Assembly (NCBI GenBank): GCA_034509755.1
Contig: CM067548.1
Span: forward strand, 15,080,018 to 15,144,017
DNA from: Anisodus tanguticus
Taxonomy: Eukaryota > Streptophyta > Magnoliopsida > Solanales > Solanaceae
DNA length: 64,000 nt
Reading direction: 5' to 3'
Made by a program: the position numbers and the translations under genes. The notes under the pieces were generated by a model. The model made no database searches and was not told the origin of the DNA. It saw only the letters and a program-made list of their open reading frames with translations. The number at the start of each line of letters is the position of its first letter. Positions within the stretch are counted from its first letter, which is position 1. Below, in pieces: positions 10,206 to 22,020 of this stretch.

Positions 10206-12259
10206 ATATTGTTCCAACTATCGTTGCCTAATATACACCCCATGTATACGCATGGTACATAACCGGTACACTCTGAAGAAAAAAGAAAAGAAACAAAGGA
10301 GATAAAAGGGAAGAAAACCAGTCACACTTGCACAGGCTATAAAAACAAATGTTATCAAAGTAAACGTTCCCAGATAAGGGCAATGGGGAGTCTCAGTGTA
10401 GGAGCAGCCATAGCAAGGCTGAATTGGGATACTCAAATCCTCACTTTGAGCTCACTACACCTAGACTCTACCCATTACACTTTCCTAACTCTAAAATGCA
10501 TGACACTTAGCAAATAAGGGGGCAGGGAAAGGAATTATTCTCCTCTTAAACTTATGCTTGAAAAGTACATGTTCTTTACACATAAAACAATAGACAAAAG
10601 GGGAGTCATTTTGTGAGACTCAAATAATGCACTTAGCACACAAAGGGGTAAAGGAAAAGGAAAAGGAATTGAATAAGAATAGGAAATTCAAAGGGAAGTA
10701 GAGGGATGGACACTTTGATGTCCATCTCCTATTTTGACATTCATAGGAGTGACCTCTTTCATTCCACATAACACCACAATAGTTCAGAAGATAATAAGCA
10801 ACTAAAACAAGGCAAGTTGTACTAGAAACAAGCCATTCAGTTGGCTAGACATCCATTTCTCAAGAAAAAGAGGTGAAAGCTAAGTTAATGCCTCAAATAT
10901 TGCGTACACACAAACTGATCATTACAAATTAAGCTACATCGTCTACACAAGATGAGAATTAACAAATTAAGCTACACAAATTACTAACTGAACAAAAAAA
11001 AAACACAAGAATTGCGTACAAACAGAAAACAGAAAATAAACGATGGAAGGTAATTACCTTTTTGTTGTGCAACCTTTGTCGATACTGAAGTTGGGGAATC
11101 CTCCTTGGCTCCTACACGACACGAACTCAGCCACAAAAAGCAAGAAGCAGAAAGTTTTGAACTAAAGGACCAAAAATCAACTCGAGGGTTCCAACTAAAT
11201 ATAGTCGAATCCCTAAACAATCAGGGTTATGCTTAATAGGGTTATGCTTCAATGAAAGCTAGAGTCACCCTTATTATTCGGTGGAAATGGGTTCTTTATA
11301 TAGAACCCCAAATCCTAGTGTTTCAAGCTTGGAAACCGATGTGAGACTTGGAAAATTAGAGGGAATTCACCTTGAATCGCATCCAATATCTAAGAACCAA
11401 TGAAAATTCTGGATTCAAAATAGTAAACAAACAAGATTCATTATGTGTTCGCAGAAAAGGAAGAAAGAGTGGAAACCTTGCCTTCCTTCGTATTGGAGGA
11501 GACACGATGGAAGGACAAATTCATTAATTGCCTTTCCTAGCCCGGCCATGCTTGGCATGCAAAAAGCTGAGATGCCGCAGTGGCGATCCCATTTTTGGCA
11601 CTATGACGAATAGAGAGAGAATGGTACACATGGCGGCTAGAGTTTTCCCCTAGGAAACGGCAAATCGCGAAAATTAAAAAAAGAAAAAGGGGGTGGGATG
11701 TTTAAAATGTGTTTTTGACCAGGTCACCCAAAATTGGGACCAGTAATGCAAAATTAAATTGGTCTCAGCCATTATTGAAGAAATTAAAAGGGGTTAGTAT
11801 AGGTAGTTAATTTTGCAAAATGTGGCTACGATTCAATTTAATAACCAAAGTCATTTCAATTATAACTAGATTTTGTGAAAACTAATTTACACATTTCAAT
11901 TACAGCCTGTTCTGAAAATCAATTGCTAGTAAAGTCAATTTGAATTAGAAATTGAAATGTAACAATTCAATCAATCTAATTTCTTGATTTAATGGGGTAA
12001 ATAAATACTTGTCAATTAACATTTATTAATATAAACATTTAATTAGATAATTGTTTAAATGTATTTTAAAACCATGATTTATATAGTAAAATATACAAAA
12101 TATATACCTTTTTATATTTTGTCAAATGGAATGACTAAATGTCACCAAAGTATTTTTGTAAAATTCCTTTGGCTTTTAAAAACACATATTCTACTCCGTT
12201 TGTAATTCAAAAAATCCAACAAATTGAATAAAATTATAAAGGGAAAAAATTAGGTGTCA
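10206..12259 (-). mobile_element. Element E: 3' LTR (TAT-like gypsy)
   Basis: On the minus strand the sequence after a polypurine tract begins TGACACCTAATTTTT at 12259, which fits the LTR start of TAT-like elements. It holds a TATA-type promoter at about 11303-11296. The lower-coordinate end could not be fixed: no CA terminus with a target duplication was found, and about 10206 is only the point where the neighbouring LTR fragment ends. Confidence 0.5.
11290..11310 (-). promoter_or_regulatory. TATA-type LTR promoter
   Basis: The minus strand reads GGGGTTCTATATAAAGAACC, a TATATAA box inside a perfect GGGTTCT...AGAACCC inverted repeat, about 950 bases into the LTR of element E. Position and sequence suit a Pol II retroelement promoter; activity is unknown. 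Confidence 0.5.
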
Positions 12260-12260
12260 A

Positions 12261-12278
12261 TAACTTCCCCTTTTATTG
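12261..12278 (-). other. Element E polypurine tract
   Basis: The minus strand reads CAATAAAAGGGGAAGTTA directly before the LTR start TGACACC. This is the place and composition of the plus-strand primer of an LTR retroelement. Confidence 0.6.
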
Positions 12279-15057
12279 TCCAGGAATAATGAAAGAGAAT
12301 ATGGGCAAAGAAAATTATCAAACTCGATTATATCAGCCCAAATGGACTCATCTCTTGAAAATACCAAATGCATTTAGTTGAAAGGGAATTATGGTCGGAC
12401 CCCAGTATCAGGATTCATACATATCTCAGGATATATGAGAATTCAGACTACTTGTAGTTCACGACACACCTAATTTTAATGCACGACTTAAAACCTTTTG
12501 GAACTACCTTAGCATCGAATTATGAGGAAACTCACAAGTTCCAGAATAAGAAACATGGATGTTTGTAGCATGACTGAATCTCTGGTATTGAGTTCGCCAA
12601 CATATCCCTGCTGTCGAGAATCAGGTCACTTGTAGTATGACTCAGTTAGTTGAAAGGGGTATGCCTTATGCGGGAAACACTTGCAGCGTGAGACGAATGA
12701 TATGTAAAGTTTGAATACATAATAGAAGCTAGCACCCTTTTATCTATTGAATGTGGTGAACTTCACACCCATGCATGAGAGTTTACAAGATCATAATTTG
12801 TGAAGACTTTGAGTATTTTATCATCCAATTTCAAAAAGACGAAAATGCCTATGTACGAACTTGACCGGATGCACCTCTTTGGTGAAATGTTAGAATACAA
12901 GACATGGCCTGAGTGTGGTGCGAGGAGATCCCCAACTCCTTTCCAGAGAGCTTGACTCTCTTCAGCGCTTTATTTCGAGTGATTGCTAAGAAAGAGTTCC
13001 ACATTGCTCTGCATCAACCTGCATAAAAACTCACCCTTTTGGCAATTCAAGATTAACACTCTTGATAGGTTGGCAGCGAAAATGAGTAGATGGTCTCTTT
13101 GACTTGTAAAAAATTATCTCTCTTGGGTTGTTCAGCAAAATTATGTTTTCTGGTGGGATGGTATCACCCTAATGCTCTGGTACCGTCATCTCGACGGTTT
13201 TCAAAAATTTCACCCCTTTGGTGGTTTATAATGATTGGCCCCATATGCATACAAATGTCATTCTCCCCGGATGTTAGAGAAGTCTCCTCTTTACGGTCAT
13301 AAAAATCAACATCCCCTTGACGCTCTTGGTACCGTCACCTTGACTAGTTTTTGAAAAGTTCACCTCTTTGGCGATTTGAAAATGATGAATAGACACCTTG
13401 GAATTTTCATGTCATCCTCCTTAGATGTTTTGAAAATTATGTCCCCTTGACAGTTTTGAAATGACATCACCATGATGCTTTTAGCACCGTCACCTTGACG
13501 GACTTTTGAAAAGTTCGCCCCCTTGGCATTTTAAACAATGAATGTCTCTTAACATTTTTTAAAACTCGTAGCCTTAGTAATCTTTTATCCTTCCTAGTTG
13601 TTATAAAAGTCCATCCCCTTAACAATTCTTAAAACCAATATCCTGTTGATGTTTATAGCACCGTAACCTTGATGGTTTTTTGAAATGTTTGCCTCCTTAG
13701 TAATTTGAAAATGATGAATGGCCACATTGGCATAAATATTTCATCCTCCTTGGATGTTTCGAATAGTCTGTGCTCTTGACAGTTTTTTAAAATGATTTAA
13801 CCTTGATGCTTTTAGCACAATCATCTTGAAAGGTTTTCAAAAAGTTCGCTCCCTAGGAGGTTTGAAAATGATTAATGGCCCCCTCAACATGTAAATATAA
13901 TGCACCTCATATGTTGTGTAATTTAAGTGTGACCTCCTCGGAATGTAAATGTCATCCATGTCGGATGTTGCGGAATTGAAGTGTGACCTCCTCAGCTGGA
14001 TAAATATTGTCACACCTAAGCTTTTATCTAGTGTAGCCTTTTCGGCAGATCATGTCATCCTTTCGACGCCTTACTCGATATACGACCCTCTTGGCCACAT
14101 TATGTCATCCTTTGATGCTTTACCCAGTACATGGTCCTCTTTTCCAGATCATATTTACCTGTTTTCTACATTATGAAGCAAACGAGTTAAGTAAACTGTC
14201 ATCCTCCTGACAACCGTGGTAGAGATGTATCCACAGACAAAATGTGAGTTTGTGAGGCTGACTTGCGTCAATTGTTATTGCTGAGTTGCTCCTCCTACCT
14301 GGCTTGATTTTAGAAAATCGCACAATCCTCCGAACTATGGTAGTTTAGAAGACAAAATTAAATAAGTAAAGTTCATATACATTAGTCCACATAAAATAAA
14401 ATAACTTTCTAAAAATATTTGCCCATCAATGTCATGTCGTGCGTAATTTGAATGAAGACCCTTTACTAAATCCATCGTCTTTGGCATATCATAAGGTAAT
14501 TTTTGAGACCTCATAAATTCTACCCCAGTTAAAGATATATTGATGAACTCTCGTGTCGAGTTCTGTGATGGAACTTTTGAGGACCCCTCAAAAATTCTAC
14601 ACTAGTTGAAGATGTGTCGATAAACTCTCGTGTCGAAATTTGGAATTTTTGAGACCTTCTAAAATATTATGCCCAGTTTCTTCGTAAGGGATATTTGGAG
14701 CTGATTGAGCAATGCGACCAAGACCATAAGGCACCCATATATCCTATTGAGATAGAAATCAAATGAAATGTAGTTCATGCATACAAATAGAATTTTTCTA
14801 ATAAATCGAATGAGTCCTACATGAACTACCTACGTATCCCACCTTTGGAAATCAGGTCATCACGAAGTTAATTTACATGGAATGTCATTTGGATATCTAT
14901 TATGAGAGAAAGAGTCAATTCTATGTGGATTTTCTACATGTCACACCGTAAGGGATATGTCGATAGTAGTCGATTACAAGCAAATAGTGCGATTACAATA
15001 GGAAATTACTCTTTAGGCGTAGTATCTCTTGATTGTGTCTGAGTTGATAGCTTTTGG
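12279..15057 (-). other. Element E: long non-coding region between pol and 3' LTR
   Basis: No coding frame. Near the pol end the minus strand carries GGGATACGTAGGTAG (about 14855-14830), a motif also found after pol in element F and at 37957 and 38080. The middle holds the tandem repeat listed separately. Long repeat-bearing regions between pol and the 3' LTR are known for TAT/Ogre-type elements. Confidence 0.55.
13020..13990. repeat. Degenerate tandem repeat, unit about 150-180 bp
   Basis: The phrase CACC(C/T)CTTTGG-YGRTTTgaaaatgatgaat recurs with start points near 13031, 13211, 13361, 13516, 13690 and 13847. Between copies there are matching pieces such as TTTTAGCACCGTCACCTTGA and CATCCTCCTTGGATGTT. 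Spacing is 150-180 bases, giving about six degenerate copies. It lies in the non-coding 3' region of element E. Confidence 0.7.
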
Positions 15058-15857
15058 TTACTCTTGGTCGTCCATTTCTGCAAGTATGAGTGCACCTCCT
15101 GAGAGAAATTTGCAAAACACATAGGGGCCTTGCCGATTTGGCGTGAACTTCCCTTTGTACTCATCATGATGCAGGAGCACACGCTTCAGTACTAGCTGCC
15201 CTATTTTGAAAAGTCGAGCTCTAACTTTCTTGTTGAATGCTCGGATCATCCTTTGTTGGTATAACTTCACATGGCATACGACACACATTCTATTCTCATC
15301 CATCAATAACACTTGTTCGTATCAGTTGCGGGCCCATTTCATTTTCACTTAGCTCGACCTATTGAATGATTTTGAGTGATGGTATTGCTACTTCGGCCGG
15401 TATCACTACTTTAGTGTTATACACAAGTAAGTATAGGGTTTCACTTGTTAAAGTTCGGAGTGTATTATGATATCATAACATGGCATAAGGAAACTTTTCA
15501 TTTCAACACTTGTAATTGTTCGTCGTCTTCCTCAATATCCTCTTGATATTCTTGTTGGCGGCCTCAACAACTCCGTTCATTGTGGCCGATACGCTGTGGA
15601 ATTTCAGTGAGTGATCTTGAATTGTTTACATATGTTTCTTTCATAAGATGGTTGTTTAGATTAGCCCCATTGTCTATTATGATGAACTCGGGTATCCCGA
15701 AATGACATACAATGTTGCTGTACACGAAGTCGACTACTACTTTCTTTGTTACTGATTTATGTAAAGTGTCTCTACCTACTTGGTGAAGTAGTCGATGACG
15801 ACCAAGATGTATCGATGTTCACTAGAGACGCCGGGCTCAATTGGCCCGATGACATCA
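15058..15857 (-). pseudogene. Element E integrase, core and C-terminal part
   Basis: TAT-like Ty3/gypsy integrase. From the solo LTR downward the minus strand reads DVIGPIEPGVSSEHRYILVV-IDYFTK (first catalytic Asp in GIDVIGP), then IIIDNGANLN (second Asp, about 15680), then ATMNGVVEAANKNIK (catalytic Glu in VVEAA, about 15570), and finally the C-terminal block AFNKKVRARLFKIGQLVLKR, DEYKGKF and FLSGGALILAEMD (15250-15062). The catalytic triad can be traced, but stops and frameshifts break the frame, for example around 15640-15760. The N-terminal zinc-binding part lies at 18424-18865, beyond the solo LTR. Confidence 0.8.
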
Positions 15858-18423
15858 TGTCACGACCTAAATTGTGGTCATGATGATACCTACACTTATC
15901 CCAACGGTAGGCGTACCATCCCCCATTTTATAAGATATGATTTTTCAAATAAGCAAAATGAAAGTTAGAGAAGATTATATTAAGTCTTAAAATGTCATAA
16001 ATACTAGGAAGTCAACCAATACAAATTCCCAAAATCTGGTTTGAAAGGTACAAGTGCTCTAATAACTATATATATGTTGCGGCGTGCAACCCGATCCATA
16101 ATAAGTATATATGTTGTGGCGTGCAACCCGATCCATAGTAAATTTATTTTACGGCTTACAACCCGATCCATAACTCATCGCACATCTCCACTTAATGTGA
16201 ATCATCCATATGTTCATAAAGTATGACATGAATGCAACATGTATAATTACTCATGCCAGTAGTATCATATGTTTAAGTTATGGATGCATGATGTCTCAAT
16301 TTCATGTGTAAATCATGTTTTCAGTCAGTTCTCTTCCACAATATACGAGATAAAGTGCGATGAAGTGATTTAATCAGTCTTGGCAGTTACATGTCAAATA
16401 TGCCTCTCATGGCCCACATACTTAGCAGTCATGCCAACCTAAGATGATTTATCACCACAACAATGCCCGAAGGCCTATCATGCGATCCCCGTCACAATAC
16501 TCTACTTTCAACAAATTCCCCAAATAAATACATCAGTACCACCCGAGTGTTCATCGTAGCCACTTAGGTGGGACCCTTATTAACGCCCAATACCCATTCA
16601 ACATTTACAAACTCTATACGTTCTCCCTTCAGAGTCTAAAATTCAACTGTAACCTACCTCAAAGCCGAGCAAGAGCCACAAACCCTTAAGCAAGAACCTT
16701 TCATTTCTGGAATGCCTCCAAACGATCAAAGTCTACCAAATACAAAATCTATATTAATTATGAATCTAAGAACACCCATATTGCCATGATAATAATTCGG
16801 GCCCAAAAAGTCACCCAAAAACCCAATTCTGAGTCCCGGAGTTCAAAACTGTAATTTCATTGCAAAATCGAGTCTAATATAGTCAAAATAGTACTCTATG
16901 AGTTAAAATGAGTCCAATGATATCCATATTGCTATACTTTGATTCAAATTCAAAAATTAACCCAAAAAGGTAACCCGAGTCTGCAAGGGCAGAACTGGAA
17001 TTCTATATTAAAATTGATTTACCCATAGCTTTATTAGTCTAAATTCATAAAACTCATTCGAAAATCCATCATCTTGATTCTCAAATCCATGATTAGCCAC
17101 TTTTCAACTTTTGGGTTCAAAACCCCAAATTTTACTACCAAACTTGGATAAAATAATAACCAACGATCAACAACGCCGCGAAAATCATCTCAAACACTGC
17201 TTTACAACTCAAAGTATGCTCAAAATATTAAAATGTTCAATCTGTCCATTTATAACATTGTCTAGGTGATTTTAACTCGTCGCCTTCGTGGGACATCATT
17301 GCCTTAGCGAAGAGCAATATTTTGTGTTGACTTGTCAACCCAGGAATCCTTCTTCCTGTTTGCAGGACCCTCCTCGCATTTGCGATGCTCAAATGCTTGC
17401 ACCAGTAACCAATAATTCTTTTCTGATACTAAAATGGGCATAACTCCATCATACGATGTCAAAATTCGATGATTCAAGTTCCTACGTCTCATAAATTTTG
17501 ATACACATCTAATGGTTAAATTGAAACACAAATAAAAGGTAGTTTTTAAAATATGGTACCCTTTATGTCAAAATAAACGATGTTAAAACTTTAAACACAA
17601 GCACAAAACAACCCAAATCCATTCGAATCTCATAGAAATCTCACAAAAACTTGCGGACATGTCCAAAATCATCATACAAGTTTGTTGGAACTTTCAAACC
17701 ATCGACACGGGGTCATTTCGACCTGATGTTGACCGTGGTGAACTCTAAATCATCTCAAAAGCTAGTTTCTCAACCAACCACCTATATCATACCCGAACCT
17801 CTCGGGATCAATGACTCGACTAAGTCGTAAATCATATTCTGGACCTAACAGAATCAATGAAACTTCAAAAAATACTCATTTACCCCCGATATTATCTTTG
17901 GTCAAACATTCCATTTTCTTAACTTATGAACTTCCAATTTTACTATTTCTTCTTCGATACTCATTCGATTACCTCTGGAATCATGCTATCTATTCCCGCT
18001 AGTAATAAGCATCAATTCGAAGCTAATGGAACCAACAAATTTCTAATCTAGATCTTATTTCTCCCCGTGACCATCTCTTTGCCATGAATAGACATATTAA
18101 ATATTAAAACTGACTTAATTATCAAAAACTAACCAAAAGAACTCTATAATTAGTTCCGTCAATTTTTACAAGTCATAAATAATAGTACAAATCTAACAAA
18201 ATCTTTAGATCGCCATCCGTAACATATTTTCCCCAAACGATCAATTAATCCAAATAATTAAATATCGGGATTTTGACAATAAAACCTTCTCCCAAAGTGA
18301 ACCAAATAACATCTGTGACTTCAAATTTTTCAAACTAGTCAAAATAACTATTGCGAAGATTCTAGAATACATGACACGCAAAACAGAGCTTCAGTTTTCA
18401 AAACGACTGATCGAGTCGTTACA
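15858..18423 (-). mobile_element. Solo LTR (gypsy) inside element E integrase
   Basis: The plus strand starts TGTCACGACC and ends GAGTCGTTACA, so the LTR is in minus orientation (TGTAACGACT...GGTCGTGACA). It is flanked by a perfect 5-bp duplication, CATCA, at 15853-15857 and 18424-18428. Removing the LTR and one CATCA gives HFGIDVIGPIEP in one frame, the expected integrase sequence. No internal retroelement sequence is present, so this is the product of recombination between two LTRs. Length 2566 bp. The first 25 bases include a perfect inverted repeat (see findings). Confidence 0.92.
16068..16178 (-). repeat. Minisatellite in solo LTR, unit 37 bp
   Basis: Three copies start near 16068, 16105 and 16142: TATATATGTTGCGGCGTGCA followed by ACCCGATCCATA, the third one degenerate. 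On the minus strand (the LTR sense) the core is GGATCGGGTTGCACGCCGCA. A related repeat occurs in the LTRs of element A and at 63031. Confidence 0.75.
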
Positions 18424-18865
18424 CATCAATGCCAAAGTGTCGAACGGCCATGGAAAATTCATTGCATTGAGTTCATTTGGTGGGACCCATATCAAATCCA
18501 TGTGGATTTATCATTGGTGGCATCTCTTCACGTACCTACTACAATCGATTTCCATCATCATCCAAAAATAACCCTTTCGCAAGATCTTTTTTCTAGAATG
18601 AGCCCATTCATGTGTGGCCTACTCGTAGCTTCCACGACATCCACGCACCTTAAAAGATCAAGATCAGAAGTCATTCGATAAAGGATTTCCTTGCTAAGGA
18701 AGAAGTTGTTGGACATTCTCCGAATTGTTTTCTTTTGATTGCTTGTAGTGCCCTTCGGAAAGTCTCTCATTTCCAACTACCTCTTCAAATTGGAGTACCA
18801 AGGTTTTCTGTCCGACTTGGCTTCTATATGGGAATAGTAAGCATGCCGTTCTTTCAAACCCATTT
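18424..18865 (-). pseudogene. Element E integrase, N-terminal zinc-binding part
   Basis: The minus strand from about 18865 reads LKERHAYYSHIEAK, MRDFPKGTTSNQKKTIRRMS (18776 down), NNFFLSKEILYRM, then RPHMNGLILEKRSCERVIFG and, after stops, NSMNFPWPFDT just before the solo LTR. The same blocks occur in element F at 59435-59740, which supports the assignment. The His/Cys zinc site is eroded. The sequence upstream should be RNase H and reverse transcriptase, but it passes directly into protease sequence near 18860. Confidence 0.75.
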
Positions 18866-19310
18866 CAGGGTATAACAATAACAAACATCTTGTAAACCGC
18901 TGATATTGGAGTTTAGGGTGAATTAAGATCGTAAGTAGCACCGACTATCTTTACGGTGTGAAAATCTATACCCTAAGAGGTTCCTTTAATCATCAGAATA
19001 GAATGATTAGTGTTACTAAGGTTGCTTCCTTCTCCATGAATAACTATATTGTGATCTTCCCAGGAAAACTTTAATTGATACAGAGTAGAGGCTATCGCTC
19101 TGGCCATTTGGATCCATAGCCTTCTCAATAATAGATTATAGCTAGTGGTTATCACTATGACTAGAAATTCGGTGACAAATTTAGTGGCCCCCATCTGGAT
19201 GCATAGGTCAGCCTCTTCTATGTTATCTCGGTTACCCCCATCAAAGGCTCTCACATTTATATGGCTCTGCCATATATTTCCTACGGCATAGCCCAATCGG
19301 ACGAGAGTAG
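18866..19310 (-). pseudogene. Element E aspartic protease region
   Basis: The minus-strand frame 19296-18973 (107 codons) contains INVRAFDGGNRDNIEEADLC, then TEFLVIVITTSYNLLLRR, LWIQMARAIASTLYQLKFSW and VIHGEGS, the C-terminal half of the protease domain of TAT-like elements (compare element F at 57000-57130). The Asp active-site loop should lie just upstream, near 19330-19400, and is degenerate. Downstream, IVGATYD and MFVIVIP lead to the junction near 18860, where all of RT and both RNase H domains are missing. Confidence 0.7.
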
Positions 19311-20640
19311 ACTTTGGAAAATGTTAAGTTTATATCCATTGTCGATCAATACTCTAGCTACAAACTTGTCCTTACACTTCACTGTCACATGTAGAGAATT
19401 GTTATGTATTGATCCTTCTCTTCATAATTCCTCTCGGTAGAAGGAAATTTGGTGGTCCCCGATAGCATGACCCACTATATTGGCCAAATTCTCACTATTT
19501 GTCCTGGTCGGCACATGAGCCTCGACAAGTACTTTCATTAGTGCCAGTTGGTGATGATGGGAACTCATGGGAGACATAGCACAAATATTTAAGTAGGGGT
19601 CTTTTTAGATGTTCTACAATCGGTTGAATTCTTCACCAGATGACTTCTGCCTCACCTTCTGTGATCGATCTTCTTTGGTTTCCTTCTTTTCTTTACCCTC
19701 TTGGGCCAACTAAGATGGGATTTTGCACCTCCCATGTTATGTCATACCATATCTCTTCAACAATAAATTATTTCTTGGGATCCACAATGATTCATTTTGA
19801 GACTCGAGCAACAATCGGAGGGGCGGTCAAAACCTTAAACTCAGGATGTGTGTTGATGTTCAGGGATGCTATAACTTGTACAATCATCTTAGGAACTTTT
19901 CTAGCTAAGGTGGGGCACACTGACCAATCCTCTTCCTCTCGATCATGTGGATAGTTGCATTTCATGTTTGGGTAATAAATTACTATTCACATTACAAGGC
20001 CCTATTTGGAGGGTGATTTCCTTCTTGTCAATCAAATCTTGAATCTTGTGTTTTAGCTTGATTCATCCTTCAGTGTCATACCCATTCCCCCTGAGTGGTA
20101 AGAAAAACATTAGTCAACTTGAAAGAATGGGTCACTACGTTAAGAGATTTTTGGTTAATGGATTGAATCATGCCAGCCGCTTTTAGTCATTCGAGTATAC
20201 TGGTCGGGGTGTCAACTAGATATGTGAACAGTCGGGTTGGTGTTCTTTCGATGTCGGGACGAGGTAAGTTATAGGCATTTGGTGGTGGTGGATTGTTTTG
20301 ATAGACGGGTGCAACTATTTGATATTTTGGCTGAGTGTCATAAAAGGGAGTTGTGCTTGGTGATTAGGTGTTCAGATTTGGTAAATTGGTGCGGGTGTTT
20401 AGTAGTTAAGTTGTGTATTTTGATAGAAGGGTGGAGGCGTTTGGTAACTTGGCTAGGCGTAAAAGATAGGGGGAGGGCCGTATGAGGCTAAGGGTAAGTA
20501 TTTAGAGGAGGGGATTGATATGTGCATTTTATAGAGGAATTGGATTCTACCTACCATCTAAGTTTGGGACTAGGGGTGAACGAGAGTTGTCCACATCATC
20601 CTCCTTCTTCTTGAAAAAAGTTGTAGTGTTGTTATTATGC
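19311..20640 (-). pseudogene. Element E gag region, decayed
   Basis: Minus-strand pieces in several frames match the parts of a TAT-like gag and gag-protease linker: a Tyr/Pro/Gln-rich segment (QTPPPFYQN, TPAPIYQI; about 20470-20330), a broken zinc knuckle with KLKHKIQDLIDKKEITLQIG (about 20060-19990), and PIVEHLKR...ENLANIVGHAIGDHQISF (about 19620-19450). The last block corresponds to HLKKMSALIS...LANMVAHIIGDDHISFN in element F. Stops are frequent. Confidence 0.65.
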
Positions 20641-22020
20641 TTCACTTATATGCGGACGTAAAAAGGACTATCATAACTTGGATCTATGTTGGTTTAACGT
20701 CGTCATCTAATTAATTATGGAAATTATTTATTTTAAGGTTTGTTAGTTTGAAAACCCTTAAAAAGAGTACAAGAGTTCGGGTAAAGGTTCTGGTGATTTC
20801 TAAGGAAGGTGTTGGACACCTCATAAGAAATCCGCCCAATGCGGTTTACCTATGGGTTAAAAATATTGTGGCTAAGGTGTTTTTTTTCTTAAAAATATTT
20901 AAGAGATATGTATAAAGTGAGAAGTAAAGTCTTGCCTTACTTGTTCATTCATGACATATTTAGTAAGACTTGTAAAAATTATTTGATTTGATAAAATGGG
21001 TTCAAACTCATCCGAATGATTTAAATTTGCTTTTACTACTTTCCTAGACCAAAACTCACCCAAAATTATCTTTATAGTAGAGTTCTACCTAGATTTGGTC
21101 CAAAATTGTATAAGCCCACTTATTTCCTTTGAATTGGTTCAAGAAAGCAACTTAGTGTGTTTTGTTTTAACTTTAAAGCCATTAGTTTTGGAAGTTCATG
21201 CAAGAGTTATATTAGTTTACTTTAAAAAAATTCCAAACAAGTTCCTCTTTTTGAAAGCTCTTTTTAAAATAAAAATTCTTCTAACCTTTGAGAAAAAATG
21301 ATACTCCTTTAAGAATCATTTTTGTGGGCTTTATTTCAGACGGGCCAAGGCCCAAAACTGTTTCAACCCACTTGTTTCTAAATAATTTCAATTTCTTGGA
21401 GATTCTTGAGTAAGGCCAATTTGTAGTATTTTCACAAAAATATATCATTTCATAGTGACTTATCCAATTTCCAAAATTTATTAAAGAAAACAAGGTAATT
21501 TTAGAGAATTATTTGCAGTTGTATTTTTGTTAAAAGAAAAGAAGATCATTTATCTTTTGTGTTAGGTCATCATTTTTAAATGGAGTTTCCTATTCATTCT
21601 AATGATATCCGCATCGTGATTCCAACTAGGTTCTAAAGAATTCCAATAACACATTAGCGTACTTACAAATACAAGTAATTGGACATAAGATAAAAATAAT
21701 GCAGGCTGATGGGTGTACTAAGCCCATCATTGTGAGATAAAATATGCAATTTTTGCCAATTGCTAGGCCTTCAAGCATGTACAGGCCCACATCCTCCCTA
21801 TGTTCGTCTATATGAGAGGCGGACCCACATTTAAGGGGTTGACTCGATCTAATACAGTGGTTGGCCCTTGGGCCCAACAGAAGTGGCAGGGAAAGAAATA
21901 GGCCAAGTTGGGGTCGTACAGTGTAGTTCATTGAAAACAAAAGGAAAGTTGAAGTTAGAAGGTATCTATGCTTAGCAACTAATTTAATCACGAAATATTT
22001 GTCATATAAATTCACTTAAA
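20641..22020 (+). mobile_element. LTR-like gypsy DNA, boundaries unknown
   Basis: Non-coding. The plus strand at 20800-20870 reads AAGGTGTTGGACACCTCATA and ATCCGCCCAATGCGGTTTAC, phrases I associate with LTRs of TAT-like elements. The orientation is opposite to element E, so it is probably a separate fragment. No LTR ends, primer site or target duplication were found. Confidence 0.35.

Noticed and set aside
10984..11220. Open frame of 78 codons next to a TATA box
   Set aside because: It is in the leader part of the element E LTR, Ser/Phe-rich without any recognisable motif, and is not conserved elsewhere in the window.
13020..13990. CRISPR-like array
   Set aside because: Repeat units are 150-180 bp, degenerate and without unique spacers of even length; the context is a plant retroelement.
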